Origin: Chloroflexota bacterium
GTDB taxonomy: Bacteria; Chloroflexota; Anaerolineae; UBA2200; JACIWT01
Length of the DNA stretch: 60,830 bases
Direction of reading: 5' to 3'
Assembly (NCBI GenBank): GCA_014360825.1
Contig: JACIWT010000014.1
Coordinates: 1 to 60,830 of the forward strand
The number at the start of each line of letters is the position of its first letter. Positions within the stretch are counted from its first letter, which is position 1. Position numbers and translations under genes: made by a program. This document shows, one piece after another, positions 25,453 through 34,976 of the stretch. The notes beneath the pieces were generated by a model that did not search any database, had not been told where the DNA came from, and was given only the letters and a program-made list of their open reading frames with translations.

Positions 25453-26676
25453 TTATGCCCCGAACTTGGTCAATCGCAAGGCATTGGCGAGAGCCAGGGG
25501 CATGATATCTGTGGCTGGGAACTGTCCCAGCGCACCGCGGGCACACCCTCGCTCAGAGAATTCCGTCACCTCATCGCTGCGGCAATAAGGCGAGTAGATA
25601 AGTGTTGGAATAGGATGCCAACTGTGGGATCGCAGGAGCGCTGGTGTGGAGTGATCCCCCGTAACAACGACCACATCCGGTTTGAGGGTCATCAATCGCG
25701 GAATGTAAGCGTCCACCTGTTCAATGATGGAGACTTTGCGATCGAAGTCACCGTCTTCACCAGCGCTATCAGTCCACTTGATGTGTACGAAGAAGAAATT
25801 GTACTCCTCCCAGTTGGACTCTAACGCTGCGAACTCGTCCTCCATTGTCTCGCCAGGGTGCAACACTTGCATCCCCACCAGTTTCGCCAGTCCACGATAC
25901 ATGGGATAAACCGCAATGGCCAGTGGATTAAGCCCATAAACCTCCTGCATCGTGGGGATAGATGGGCGCTTAGAGATGCCGCGCAATAAGAACATATTGG
26001 CGGGGTACTGGTCGGCCAGAAGGGGCTTTGCTTGGCGCACGAACTCGTTGATGAGGTCGGCGGTGCGGTGCGCAGCGGCAGGGTCGGCAGCATCCGATAA
26101 CGGCTCTATCTTGTGGGGCAATGCTCCCAATTGTTGAGGGTCAGATTCGGTCAAGCCATCACCCAATCCATCGCCCCGGAGCACCAGAATAAAGCGGTAA
26201 TCTTTCACCGGCTCCACGAAGATTTCGACACCCGGGAGTTTGATAGCGCGCAATCGGGCACAGAGTTCCGCATTCACATCGGTTGAGATGCGTCCTGCTC
26301 GCCGGTCCGTGACCCGGCCCTCGCTGTCCACGGTGCAAAAATTGCCCCGGGCTGCCACATCCTGCGGCTGGAGATCGAAATCCACGCCCAGTGCCTCCAG
26401 CACACCGCGGCCGATCTCGCAGGCCAGCGGGTCATAGCCGAAGAGCGCTAAATGCGCAGGGCCGCTACCCGGAGTAATGCCGGGAGCGACGGGCACACTT
26501 AATCCGCAGACAGATTGGGAAGCCAAAGCATCCAGGTGTGGAGTCGTGGCTGTCTCCAGTTCCGTTAAGCCACCTGGTTGAAGAGGCAGTCCTCCCAGCC
26601 CATCCATCACCAGGAAAACGATCTTAGTCTCAGCGGGTATCACCAGTGATTTCAATCGCGAGAAAGGAATCATCAT
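25453..26676 (-). CDS. apgM: Cofactor-independent phosphoglycerate mutase, archaeal (ApgM) type
   Basis: A 407-residue member of the alkaline phosphatase superfamily that interconverts 3- and 2-phosphoglycerate. Metal-site motifs are FLVMDGLGGLP near the N-terminus, APGITPGSGPAHLALFGYDP (containing the catalytic Ser region), and VVVTGDHSTPA near residue 345. ApgM forms are standard in archaea and present in some bacteria. It belongs to a glycolytic block with pfkA, pgk and pyk and follows pfkA by 25 nt. No other phosphoglycerate mutase is seen in the window. Confidence 0.9.
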   Translation of the reverse strand: MMIPFSRLKSLVIPAETKIVFLVMDGLGGLPLQPGGLTELETATTPHLDALASQSVCGLSVPVAPGITPGSGPAHLALFGYDPLACEIGRGVLEALGVDFDLQPQDVAARGNFCTVDSEGRVTDRRAGRISTDVNAELCARLRAIKLPGVEIFVEPVKDYRFILVLRGDGLGDGLTESDPQQLGALPHKIEPLSDAADPAAAHRTADLINEFVRQAKPLLADQYPANMFLLRGISKRPSIPTMQEVYGLNPLAIAVYPMYRGLAKLVGMQVLHPGETMEDEFAALESNWEEYNFFFVHIKWTDSAGEDGDFDRKVSIIEQVDAYIPRLMTLKPDVVVVTGDHSTPALLRSHSWHPIPTLIYSPYCRSDEVTEFSERGCARGALGQFPATDIMPLALANALRLTKFGA

Positions 26677-26701
26677 TGTTGCTCCGCTTTGGCATCGGGG
26701 G

Positions 26702-27679
26702 CTATTGAGCCATGATTTCGGCTAGATTGTACAAGTTTAGGTCGGGCATACGCTTTTGAGCCACCACCTCGTCAATCGGCGTAGTCACGATTTTATTAGA
26801 TATTAGGCCGACCATCACGCCGCTTTTGCCTTCGCGCAAAGCATCCACTGCCGCCGCGCCCAGACGTGTGGCTAAGAGCCGGTCAAACGCCGACGGTGAG
26901 CCACCGCGCTGTACGTGACCCAGAATTGTCACCCGCACTTCGAAGCCGGTCTCTTCATGGTGCTCGCGCAGATAATCGGCAATGGCGGTGGCGTTGTATC
27001 TTGCGCCCTCGGCCACGGAGATGATGCAATGTGCCTTGCCACGCAAGTAGGCCTCATTGAGTGTGCGGGCGACATCTTCCAGTTCGAAGGGCACCTCGGG
27101 GATACAGATCATCTCTGCGCCGCCTACGATGCCAGCAATTAAGGCCAGATATCCACAGTCGCGGCCCATAATCTCCACCAAAAACGCCCGTTGATGGGAG
27201 GAGGCGGTATCTTTGATGCGATCGATGGCTTCCAGTGCGGTATTGAGCGCAGTGTCGACACCGATAGCAATATCCGTTCCACAAAGGTCGTTGTCGATCG
27301 TACCCGGCACGCCGACCACCTTGATGCCCAGGTCATGGAGGAGCTTCGCCCCGCGTAAACTGCCATCGCCGCCGATGACCACGAGGCCATCAATCCCCGC
27401 CTCGTTCAGATGACGGACAGCCTGGACCTGGCCTTTCTTGGTCATGAACTCGGGGCAGCGGGAGGTACCCAGAAAGGTGCCGCCACGACCAATGATGCCG
27501 CCTACTGAACGAGCATTGAGGGGGATCATTTCGTTGTAAACCATCCCCATGTATCCCCGCTTGATGCCCACGACTTCGAGCCCGTGGTGGAGAGCATTCC
27601 GTACTACTGCGCGGATGCAGGGGTTCAGTCCCGGGCCATCGCCACCGCTGGTCAATACTCCGATCCTGTTAACGCTCAT
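26702..27679 (-). CDS. pfkA: ATP-dependent 6-phosphofructokinase
   Basis: Phosphorylates fructose 6-phosphate. The N-terminal motif is [12 protein letters not shown], a variant of the usual TSGGDAPGMN. The donor-site positions that separate ATP from pyrophosphate enzymes read GGDGSLRGA and PGTIDND (Gly, not Asp/Lys), which favours ATP. The effector/substrate region [10 protein letters not shown] is also present. Three consecutive starts (GTG 27685, ATG 27682, ATG 27679) follow GGAGG; ATG 27679 has the best spacing (6 nt). At about 325 residues the length is normal. It lies 29 nt after pgk in the glycolytic run. Confidence 0.9.
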   Translation of the reverse strand: MSVNRIGVLTSGGDGPGLNPCIRAVVRNALHHGLEVVGIKRGYMGMVYNEMIPLNARSVGGIIGRGGTFLGTSRCPEFMTKKGQVQAVRHLNEAGIDGLVVIGGDGSLRGAKLLHDLGIKVVGVPGTIDNDLCGTDIAIGVDTALNTALEAIDRIKDTASSHQRAFLVEIMGRDCGYLALIAGIVGGAEMICIPEVPFELEDVARTLNEAYLRGKAHCIISVAEGARYNATAIADYLREHHEETGFEVRVTILGHVQRGGSPSAFDRLLATRLGAAAVDALREGKSGVMVGLISNKIVTTPIDEVVAQKRMPDLNLYNLAEIMAQ

Positions 27680-27708
27680 CATCACCCTCCCGCGCTCTCT
27701 TCCAAGCG

Positions 27709-28884
27709 CTATTTGTCGTTCAGGGCCGCCACCCCCGGCAGTGTCTTGCCCTCAAGGAATTCCAGCGATGCACCACCCCCCGTAGAAATGTGGGTCATTT
27801 TGTCAGCCACGCCAGCCTGTTCGACCGCGGCTGCAGAATCGCCACCACCGATGATAGTTGTTGCCCCGAGTTTAGCCAGTACATTGGCTATGGCTACTGT
27901 GCCTGTGGCGAAGGCCGGGAACTCGAAGACACCCATAGGACCATTCCACACCACTGTTTTCGCACCCTTCAACGCTGTCTCGAAACGTTTGATCGTCTCC
28001 GGGCCAATGTCCATAATGCGCCAATCGGTAGGTACCCGATCGGCCAGTACGGTGCGATAGGTAGCATCTGCAGCGAACCTGTCGGCGATGACTACATCAG
28101 TGGGCAGAAGGATCTTATCCTTGCCCCGGGCCAGCAAATCTCGGGCCACATCTAACCGGTCGTCCTCGACCAGTGATTGGCCAACCTGGCAACCCTGGGC
28201 CTTGAGGAAAGTGTTGGCCATGCCGCCGCCAATGAGCAGTCGGTCCACTTTGCCCAGCAGGTTCTCGATAACTGCAATTTTGTCTGATACTTTGGCCCCG
28301 CCCAAAATAGCGACGAATGGGCGCTCTGGCGTAGCCAGGGCTTTCCCGAGAAAGGTCAACTCTTTCTCCATCAGGAACCCGGCTACCGAGGGTAGATAGT
28401 GGGTGACCCCTTCGGTGGAGGCATGGGCCCGGTGAGCCGAGCCGAAGGCATCATTCACGTAGATGTCGGCCAATGAGGCGAGTTTCTTAGCAAAATCAGG
28501 GTCGTTGGCCTCTTCCTCACTGTGGAAGCGCAAATTCTCTAGCAGGAGAACATCGCCAGCCTTTAGTTCCCTTACCGCTTTCTCCACCCCGGGCCCAATG
28601 CAATCCTCTGTCTTGTGGACCGTGACGCCAAGGAGTTCAGAAAGCCGCAGGGCCACCGGGGTCAATCGCATGGACTCGACAACTTTGCCCTTTGGTCGGC
28701 CCAAGTGCGAACACAAGATAACCTTGGCTCCCTGCTCGCGCAGATATCGGATGGTCGGCAATGCCTCTTGGATGCGCCGATCGTCCGTGATTCTACCGGA
28801 CTCATCTAATGGCACGTTGAAATCCACACGCACGAGGACGCGTTTGCCCTTGGGATCAATATCGCGAATGGTCTTCTTTTCCAT
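27709..28884 (-). CDS. pgk: Phosphoglycerate kinase
   Basis: A 391-residue enzyme of lower glycolysis (1,3-bisphosphoglycerate + ADP to 3-phosphoglycerate + ATP). Typical signatures are [41 protein letters not shown], the nucleotide-binding GGAKVSDKI and the C-terminal [16 protein letters not shown]. The SD GAGGAGG lies before the ATG. It sits between pyk and pfkA, all on the minus strand with short gaps, so one transcript is likely. No gapdh gene is adjacent. Confidence 0.97.
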   Translation of the reverse strand: MEKKTIRDIDPKGKRVLVRVDFNVPLDESGRITDDRRIQEALPTIRYLREQGAKVILCSHLGRPKGKVVESMRLTPVALRLSELLGVTVHKTEDCIGPGVEKAVRELKAGDVLLLENLRFHSEEEANDPDFAKKLASLADIYVNDAFGSAHRAHASTEGVTHYLPSVAGFLMEKELTFLGKALATPERPFVAILGGAKVSDKIAVIENLLGKVDRLLIGGGMANTFLKAQGCQVGQSLVEDDRLDVARDLLARGKDKILLPTDVVIADRFAADATYRTVLADRVPTDWRIMDIGPETIKRFETALKGAKTVVWNGPMGVFEFPAFATGTVAIANVLAKLGATTIIGGGDSAAAVEQAGVADKMTHISTGGGASLEFLEGKTLPGVAALNDK

Positions 28885-29017
28885 AGGTTACCTCCTCTAT
28901 AAGTGTATAGGTGCTACTTGCCCCGACCTCGCGGGCTTGCGAGAAAGATTCTATCTCGATTTCGCATGCATGCCAAGCACGAATACTCTCGAGGGGTGTG
29001 TGTGCAGACCTCGGTTA

Positions 29018-30778
29018 TCAACTGACCGACACTTGTCCTTCGTAGACCAACCCACGTCGTGTATCCATTGTGATTTCCTGACCCTCCTTTAGAATCGAGA
29101 GGGCGTTTTCGACCCCGACGATGGTCGGCACACCTAGTTCCAATGCCAGCAATGCCGCATGGCAAGACTCACCTCCTAATTCCGTGATGACACCTGCTGC
29201 CTTGCGCACGAGTGGGACAAAGAGGCGCGTTGTGCACTCGGTGACAATGATATCGCCAGGGTGTATCACTGTGGAAGCCACCGTCTCCTCGGTGATGATG
29301 CGCACCCGTCCGGTTACCACTGCTGTGCCAAAACCCTGGCCCTGGCCCAAGACTTTCTCCACCACATGCACGCGGATCAGGTTTGTGGTACCTGGTGCAC
29401 TGCCTGCGGCCCCTCCGGTGATGACCAGCAGATCACCCGGCTTGACAAGCCCGTGCTCGAGGGCGGTACGCACGGCATCCGCGATCATCTCATCCGTGTT
29501 GTCCGTGCGCTTCGCCAGTAGTGGATACACACCCCAGTATAGCGCCAGACGGCGTTGCACCATCGGGCTGGGCGTGACCGCAATGATAGGAGCCTCAGGA
29601 CGAAAACTGGACACCATGCGCGCAGTGTATCCCGAAACCGTGGGCGTGATGATGGCGGCGGCATTCAGGTCACGGGCTGTCTCACAACTGGCGTGAGCCA
29701 CCGCCTCGGCGATACCGCACTTCCGTGGTTCAGTGACGGAGCGGCGTGCACCAGAACGGCGTATCTCTTCCTCAGCCCGTGCTGCTATTCTCACCATCGT
29801 GGCCACAGATTCCAGAGGATATTTGCCTACCGCTGTCTCACCAGACAGCATAATAGCATCGGTGCCATCTAAGATAGCATTGGCAACATCACTTGCTTCG
29901 GCGCGGGTGGGCCGTGGATTGCGTATCATGGATTCGAGCATCTGAGTGGCTGTGATGACGGGCACGCCGGCCATATTGCACTTTTTGATAATCATTTTCT
30001 GGGTCAAGGGCACTTCTTCAGGGGAGGTCTCGATGCCCAGATCACCTCGCGCTACCATAATGCCATCGGAGACAGCAATAATCTCGTCAATGTTCTCTAC
30101 CGCCTCTGGTTTCTCGATTTTGGCAATCACCGGAATAGGCTCACCGAGGGGAGAACGCTCCAAGATAAGTTCCTTGAGTTTCGAGACCTCCTCGGCCTGT
30201 CGTACAAAGGAAAGGGCAATCCAGTCCGCCTGGTGTTCGTGGATGAAAGCGAGGTCCTCGATGTCTTTCTCTGTGATGGCAGGTATATCACGAGGTACTC
30301 GAGGCAAGTTCATGCCTTTGTTGGTTTCTAAGAGGCCCCCGGTGATCACTAAGCAGCGGATATCCTCCTCATACACAGAGAGAACCTGCACTTCCAAAAG
30401 GCCATCATCAATCAGGATACGGTCGCCGGGTTCTACGATCTGGGGCAACTTAGGGTATTGCACCGGGATTTCGCCGGGGTGACCAATGATATGGCGGGTG
30501 GTGAGGATGATTTCTTGTCCCTCCTCCAATGGCACTCCGCCTTCCTGCATGGTGCCCACACGCAGTTTGGGCCCTTGGAGATCCATTAGGATAGCGACAG
30601 GCTTACCAACTTCAGCCGAGGCCGCGCGGATGCGCTCCACATTCTCCGCGTGGAAAGCCAGATCACCGTGAGAAAAGTTCAACCGAGCCACATCCATACC
30701 AGCCTTGATGAGGGCGCGTAGCATTTCTGGTGAGCGGCTTGCTGGCCCGATGGTGCAAACGATCTTCGTCTTCAGCAT
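29018..30778 (-). CDS. pyk: Pyruvate kinase with C-terminal PEP-utilising mobile domain
   Basis: A 586-residue pyruvate kinase (phosphoenolpyruvate + ADP to pyruvate + ATP). The catalytic barrel has TIGPASRSPEML, ARLNFSHGD, VMVARGDLGIETSPEEVP and AIMLSGETAVGKYP. The alpha/beta domain follows, then an extra C-terminal domain (about 480-586) with VLKEGQ-type ILKEGQEITMD and GVITELGGESCHAALLALEL, which corresponds to the PEP-utiliser mobile domain. Such an extension is known in several bacilli and other bacteria; here it includes the His of the SCHAA motif, whose role in pyruvate kinases is unclear. The SD AGGAGGAATTGT precedes the ATG. Confidence 0.95.
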   Translation of the reverse strand: MLKTKIVCTIGPASRSPEMLRALIKAGMDVARLNFSHGDLAFHAENVERIRAASAEVGKPVAILMDLQGPKLRVGTMQEGGVPLEEGQEIILTTRHIIGHPGEIPVQYPKLPQIVEPGDRILIDDGLLEVQVLSVYEEDIRCLVITGGLLETNKGMNLPRVPRDIPAITEKDIEDLAFIHEHQADWIALSFVRQAEEVSKLKELILERSPLGEPIPVIAKIEKPEAVENIDEIIAVSDGIMVARGDLGIETSPEEVPLTQKMIIKKCNMAGVPVITATQMLESMIRNPRPTRAEASDVANAILDGTDAIMLSGETAVGKYPLESVATMVRIAARAEEEIRRSGARRSVTEPRKCGIAEAVAHASCETARDLNAAAIITPTVSGYTARMVSSFRPEAPIIAVTPSPMVQRRLALYWGVYPLLAKRTDNTDEMIADAVRTALEHGLVKPGDLLVITGGAAGSAPGTTNLIRVHVVEKVLGQGQGFGTAVVTGRVRIITEETVASTVIHPGDIIVTECTTRLFVPLVRKAAGVITELGGESCHAALLALELGVPTIVGVENALSILKEGQEITMDTRRGLVYEGQVSVS

Positions 30779-30836
30779 ACAATTCCTCCTCTGACGGCTG
30801 TCAAAAGTTCACGAATTGCCGTCCTTGCGCTCGGGC

Positions 30837-32225
30837 TCAAAAGGCGAAGATGAGCGTCAGATCATTGACATTAGTGCGCGTCGGGCCGGTGACCCAGAGT
30901 TCGCCCAGATCGCGGAAAAAAGAGTGAGAGTCATTGTTCTGCAAATAACGCTCCGGGACCAATCCTCTTGACCTTGCCCGGCTCACAGTTCCTCCATCCA
31001 CAATGGCCCCAGTGGCTACAGTTGGTCCGTCACCGCCATCGCTCGCCCAGGCTACAATCAGCGTATTCGGTAGCCCCTCAATACCCAACGCTGCAGCCAA
31101 GGCCAATTCCTGATTGCGCCCGCCCAACCCGCTCCCCCGTACTGTAACAGTGGTCTCGCCGCCAGCGACAACGCAAGCCGGGCGGGGCGATGGTTCACCA
31201 CGCTCATGGATAGTTCGGGCGATGCCAGCCAGGAAGTATCCTACCTCCCGCGCCTCACCTCCCAGCCGGGTTGTGAGCAAGAGGGTGTGAAATCCCAGCC
31301 CTCGCGCCCGACTAGCCGCAGCCTCGGCAGCCATTGCTACGTCGGCAATGACTACATTCTGAGTATGCGCAAAAACAGGGTCGCTTGGTTTGGGCGTCTC
31401 AGGGACCTCGCCGGTCAATCCGCGTTGCAAATGCTTTTCAACTGATAAGGGGATGCGTCCCAAAAGTTGATACTTCTCCAAGACAGCCCAAGCATCGGCG
31501 AAAGTGGTGGGGTCAGGCACAGTAGGGCCGGAAGCGATGACGTCTAGTGGACTACCCACTACATCGGAAAGTATGAGGCTTACCACTGGCCGAGGATGGG
31601 CCACTTTGACGAACTGCCCTCCTTGTACCTGTGAAAGGTGCTTGCGCACCGCGTTGAACTCGTTGATGGTCGCCCCTGACCTTAGCAAAGCGTCCGTGAG
31701 TGTCGCTATGTCTGCCAATGACACACCCTCCACGGGCAGCGTCCATAATGCCGATCCCCCACCAGAGATAGGGCATAGTATCAGATCCTCTTGGCTAGTT
31801 TGGCGCAGAAGTTCGAGCATCCTTCTCGTACCAATCAAACCCCGTTCATCTGGCAATGGGTGGCCAGCCTCGTGAACGGTCACCCGGCGCGTGGAAACAG
31901 CATGGCCGTACTTTGTGTTCACCCAGCCAGTTGCAATGCGCTCGCCGATTATCTCTTCCAGTGTTGCGGCCATCACCGCACTGGCTTTGCCCGTCCCGAA
32001 TACGCACACCTTGCGTCCTGGCGGAAGCGCGTATTCGGTGTTATTCACGCGCAGGGCGTTTCCATGCCACGAGACGTGAGCGCGAATAGCATCCACCGGA
32101 TCAGCTGCCCGGAGCGCTGCTGTAAGCACGTCATGGACGCAATTCCTCGCCTCGGTGGGAATATCCGTACCAATGGGAATGGTAGCGAAGAAATTGATGC
32201 TACCTCTTATGACTCGCTCTGCCAT
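30837..32225 (-). CDS. gckA: Glycerate 2-kinase (MOFRL/GckA family)
   Basis: A 462-residue kinase that makes 2-phosphoglycerate from glycerate. It has the GckA/TtuD layout: an N-terminal domain with [17 protein letters not shown] and [16 protein letters not shown], and a C-terminal MOFRL domain with [25 protein letters not shown] (split in outline), ASDGGDGPT and NNDSHSFF. The product enters glycolysis at the enolase/PGM level, consistent with its neighbours pyk and apgM. The start overlaps the upstream acyl-CoA dehydrogenase by 19 nt, implying coupling. The garR-like gene at 9811 could provide glycerate. Confidence 0.9.
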   Translation of the reverse strand: MAERVIRGSINFFATIPIGTDIPTEARNCVHDVLTAALRAADPVDAIRAHVSWHGNALRVNNTEYALPPGRKVCVFGTGKASAVMAATLEEIIGERIATGWVNTKYGHAVSTRRVTVHEAGHPLPDERGLIGTRRMLELLRQTSQEDLILCPISGGGSALWTLPVEGVSLADIATLTDALLRSGATINEFNAVRKHLSQVQGGQFVKVAHPRPVVSLILSDVVGSPLDVIASGPTVPDPTTFADAWAVLEKYQLLGRIPLSVEKHLQRGLTGEVPETPKPSDPVFAHTQNVVIADVAMAAEAAASRARGLGFHTLLLTTRLGGEAREVGYFLAGIARTIHERGEPSPRPACVVAGGETTVTVRGSGLGGRNQELALAAALGIEGLPNTLIVAWASDGGDGPTVATGAIVDGGTVSRARSRGLVPERYLQNNDSHSFFRDLGELWVTGPTRTNVNDLTLIFAF

Positions 32226-33427
32226 ATCTCTGGGTCATATGCAGGCAGTTCGCAGCGCAGAGGCTTATCCTCGCGGAAGCCCAGCGCATACTGGGCCTGT
32301 ATCAACGTCTGAATCTCCCGGCTGCCCTCGTAAATCACGGCGCCCCTCGAGTTGCGCAAGTAACGCTCTACGTCGTATTCGTCGCTGTAGCCATAGGCTC
32401 CGTGAATCTGTATAGCGTCGTCTGCCGACTCGAACGCGGCATCACAGGCCAGCCATTTAGCCAACGAGGTCTCCCGTGTGTTACGGATGCCCCGGTTCTT
32501 GAGCCAGCCTGCTCGGTAAACAAGCAAACGGCAGTAGTCGCGACGCGCCGCCATTTTGGCAATCATTTGTTGTACCAATTGGTGCTGAGCAATGGGCACG
32601 CCAAAAGTATGGCGTTCCAGCGCGTACTTCACTGACGCCTCTAGGCACGCTTCAATGAGGCCTACCGCTCCTGCTGCCACCGTGTAGCGTCCATTGTCCA
32701 ATGCGCTCATCGCAATTCTGAAGCCTTCACCCTCATATCCCAGCAAGTTTTCCGCTGGAACGCGCGCATCCGTCAATGTGATGCTGCCCGTATTGCCAGC
32801 CCGCACGCCTAACTTACCGTGGATGGTACCCGTGCTCACTCCAGGAAATTCTCGTTCGACAATGAAAGCAGATAGACCTGTATGGTCACGGGCTTTTTTC
32901 TTTTCCAGATCCGTCCAGGCAAAGATAAGGAACTGATCGGCCACATCGGCCAGAGAAATCCACATCTTTTCGCCATTGAGCACGTACGTATTACCATCGC
33001 GGACTGCGGTGGTCTGCAACCCTACTACATCTGACCCTGCGTTAGGCTCGGTGAGACCGTAGGTGGCGATGCGCTGGCCCATCGCCTGAGGTACCAGGTA
33101 CTTCTGCTTCTGCTCCTCGGTAGCCCATTGGAACAGAGCAAGACTGTTTAACCCCACATGCACGGACATGATCACTCGTGCTGCGGTGTCCACACGTTCC
33201 AATTCTTCACAGGCGATGGCGAGCGAAATGTAATCCATCCCTGCGCCGCCGTACTTCACCGGGATACAAATGCCCAGCAGGCCTTGAGCGGCCATCTTAG
33301 GCAGAAGGGACTTGTCGAATTCGTGCCTACGGTCGAATTCCTTGATGGTGGGGGCAATCTCGCGTGCCGCAAATTCACGTACCATCTTACGCACCATTTT
33401 ATGTTCGTCGGTGAACTCGAAATCCAT
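32207..33427 (-). CDS. Acyl-CoA dehydrogenase
   Basis: A 406-residue FAD-dependent dehydrogenase that oxidises acyl-CoA to trans-2-enoyl-CoA. The FAD/substrate motifs are [19 protein letters not shown] and [17 protein letters not shown] in outline, and the catalytic base is the Glu in [10 protein letters not shown] (about residue 374). [17 protein letters not shown] and [19 protein letters not shown] are typical of short-chain enzymes. No electron-transfer flavoprotein or other beta-oxidation gene is adjacent; it is instead the first gene of the glycolytic minus-strand run. The SD is GGAGGGAG. Confidence 0.9.
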   Translation of the reverse strand: MDFEFTDEHKMVRKMVREFAAREIAPTIKEFDRRHEFDKSLLPKMAAQGLLGICIPVKYGGAGMDYISLAIACEELERVDTAARVIMSVHVGLNSLALFQWATEEQKQKYLVPQAMGQRIATYGLTEPNAGSDVVGLQTTAVRDGNTYVLNGEKMWISLADVADQFLIFAWTDLEKKKARDHTGLSAFIVEREFPGVSTGTIHGKLGVRAGNTGSITLTDARVPAENLLGYEGEGFRIAMSALDNGRYTVAAGAVGLIEACLEASVKYALERHTFGVPIAQHQLVQQMIAKMAARRDYCRLLVYRAGWLKNRGIRNTRETSLAKWLACDAAFESADDAIQIHGAYGYSDEYDVERYLRNSRGAVIYEGSREIQTLIQAQYALGFREDKPLRCELPAYDPEIWQSES

Positions 33428-33547
33428 TCATCTCCCTCCAAAAGTTTCGAATTCCATTCCTCTTGAATGAGGCGGGGTTATTTCTATTCTATCACAAGAT
33501 ATAGACAAAAGCACAATCGAGGTATCTGGCACTCCGTTTGCGGCCCT

Positions 33548-33576
33548 TTGTCATTCGCCCGTGAAAGGCCTATAAT
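33548..33576 (+). promoter_or_regulatory. Promoter of the MBL-fold lipoprotein gene
   Basis: TTGTCA (33548-33553) and a perfect TATAAT (33571-33576) with a 17-nt spacer. The expected start near 33583 excludes upstream in-frame starts and supports ATG 33613. Confidence 0.75.
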
Positions 33577-33612
33577 TTGGGGTGGCTGTTGTCCGTGTCT
33601 GGAGGATGTGCT

Positions 33613-34359
33613 ATGCGCGTGCTGCGATTTGCATTCTTGTGGGCGGCTACGCTCGCGCTGGTGTCTTGCGGCAAGGCCACGACACCAGCGACATTGCCTG
33701 TCACAGTACTGCCGACAGCGGAAATCCCCAAGGAGGTGATTCAAATGTTGGAAGGTATTACGTGGCTAGGCCATGCTAGTTTTCGCATTGAGGGGCCGGA
33801 AGGCGTGGTCTACATTGATCCTTGGAAGTTGAAAGATGGTCCGAAGGCCGATCTTGTCCTCGTCACGCACGATCACTACGATCACTGCGTTCCTGAGGAC
33901 ATCCAAAAGATCGCCAAAGCCGAAACGTCCATTGTCACCACGGCTTCTTGTGCCAACAAACTGACTGGTGATGTCCATACGGTCAAGGCGGGGGACAAGA
34001 TCACTGTGAAAGGGGTTGCCATCGAGGTCGTGCCAGCCTACAACATCGGCAAAGACTTCCATCCCAAGGCGGCTGGGGGTGTAGGTTACATTATCACCGT
34101 AGGTGGACGGCGCATCTACCATGCCGGAGACACGGATCTCATCCCGGAGATGAGCACCATCCGAGCCGATGTGGCACTGCTACCCGTTGGTGGTAAATAC
34201 ACGATGACTGCGGAAGAGGCGGCCGAAGCAGCCAATCGCATTAAACCCACGGTCGCGGTGCCCATGCATTGGGGTGACATCGTAGGCTCACGTGCCGATG
34301 CCGAGCGCTTCAAGACTCTGGCAAAAGTGCCCGTGCAAATCCTGGAACAGCAGAAGTAG
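33613..34359 (+). CDS. Metallo-beta-lactamase-fold hydrolase (COG2220/UlaG-like), predicted lipoprotein
   Basis: ATG 33613 has GGAGG at 33601-33605. The N-terminus is a lipoprotein signal with lipobox LVSC (Cys at about 20), then a short TP-rich stretch. The MBL domain shows GITWLGHASFRIEG, VLVTHDHYDHCVPED (HxHxDH), YHAGDTDLIPEM and the last His in VAVPMHWGD. These are the zinc ligands of the UPF0173/UlaG-like group. A lipoprotein form is unusual since most relatives are cytoplasmic. The substrate is unknown. It is monocistronic, between divergent acyl-CoA dehydrogenase and convergent AMMECR1. Confidence 0.85.
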   Translation: MRVLRFAFLWAATLALVSCGKATTPATLPVTVLPTAEIPKEVIQMLEGITWLGHASFRIEGPEGVVYIDPWKLKDGPKADLVLVTHDHYDHCVPEDIQKIAKAETSIVTTASCANKLTGDVHTVKAGDKITVKGVAIEVVPAYNIGKDFHPKAAGGVGYIITVGGRRIYHAGDTDLIPEMSTIRADVALLPVGGKYTMTAEEAAEAANRIKPTVAVPMHWGDIVGSRADAERFKTLAKVPVQILEQQK

Positions 34360-34399
34360 GCGGCCCCTATTCTCTTGATGAAGTAGAGCGCAGTAGGAT

Positions 34400-34930
34400 C
34401 TAATGATATCGCTTCACTTCGAAGCGAAATAGTTGCACGGGTTCTCCAGGTGCGATGCCAGCCTTTTGTCGGGCGATGTCCACCTGATATTCGACGGTAT
34501 CCACACCTTCCAGGTCGGGCAACAACAGTCCACGCCGCCAACCCGATTGCACGATGACGCCATAACGCTTCGGGTCTAGGTCTTCTAAAGATTCGACGGG
34601 CTCTGGTTCAGTAAGCACGTCCACGGAGATATCTAAGTCTGCCAGTTCCTCAGGGCGTACGGGCGGGAAGCGCGGGTCGCGAGTGGCTGCGCTGATGGCA
34701 TTCTGTATAACTTCTTGGGCCACATTAGGCTGCGTGGGTTCGATTGTCCCAATGCAACCCCGCAGGTTCCCGTGCCTATGCAAGGAAACAAATGTCCCTG
34801 CCCGGCTCTTCATTTCCGGCGTCATTTCATCGGGCGCTGGCGGCCGTATGCGCTCCCCTCGCTGGACGTAAGCCTCTATTGTTTTCCGTGCTAATTGTAC
34901 CAGAGGATGGGCCTCTTTTCCCTCAGTCAT
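34400..34930 (-). CDS. AMMECR1 family protein
   Basis: A 176-residue protein with the AMMECR1 domain over almost its whole length: [20 protein letters not shown] (with the invariant LRGCIGT), [24 protein letters not shown] and [23 protein letters not shown] 34930 is preferred to an upstream in-frame start at 35047, which would run into the M28 peptidase gene. The AMMECR1 fold is widespread and its bacterial function is unknown; a nucleic-acid-related role has been suggested, and it is often encoded with a MEMO protein and a radical SAM enzyme, neither of which is here. Confidence 0.9.
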   Translation of the reverse strand: MTEGKEAHPLVQLARKTIEAYVQRGERIRPPAPDEMTPEMKSRAGTFVSLHRHGNLRGCIGTIEPTQPNVAQEVIQNAISAATRDPRFPPVRPEELADLDISVDVLTEPEPVESLEDLDPKRYGVIVQSGWRRGLLLPDLEGVDTVEYQVDIARQKAGIAPGEPVQLFRFEVKRYH

Positions 34931-34976
34931 AGTCCTTCTCCTTGTAACCTCAACACTGAGCCTTTCCTTTTGCTCC

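Noticed and set aside
24835-25824. 329-codon plus-strand frame across the O-antigen ligase and apgM genes
   Set aside because: It spans the antisense of two recognised genes and their gap, and has no domain features.
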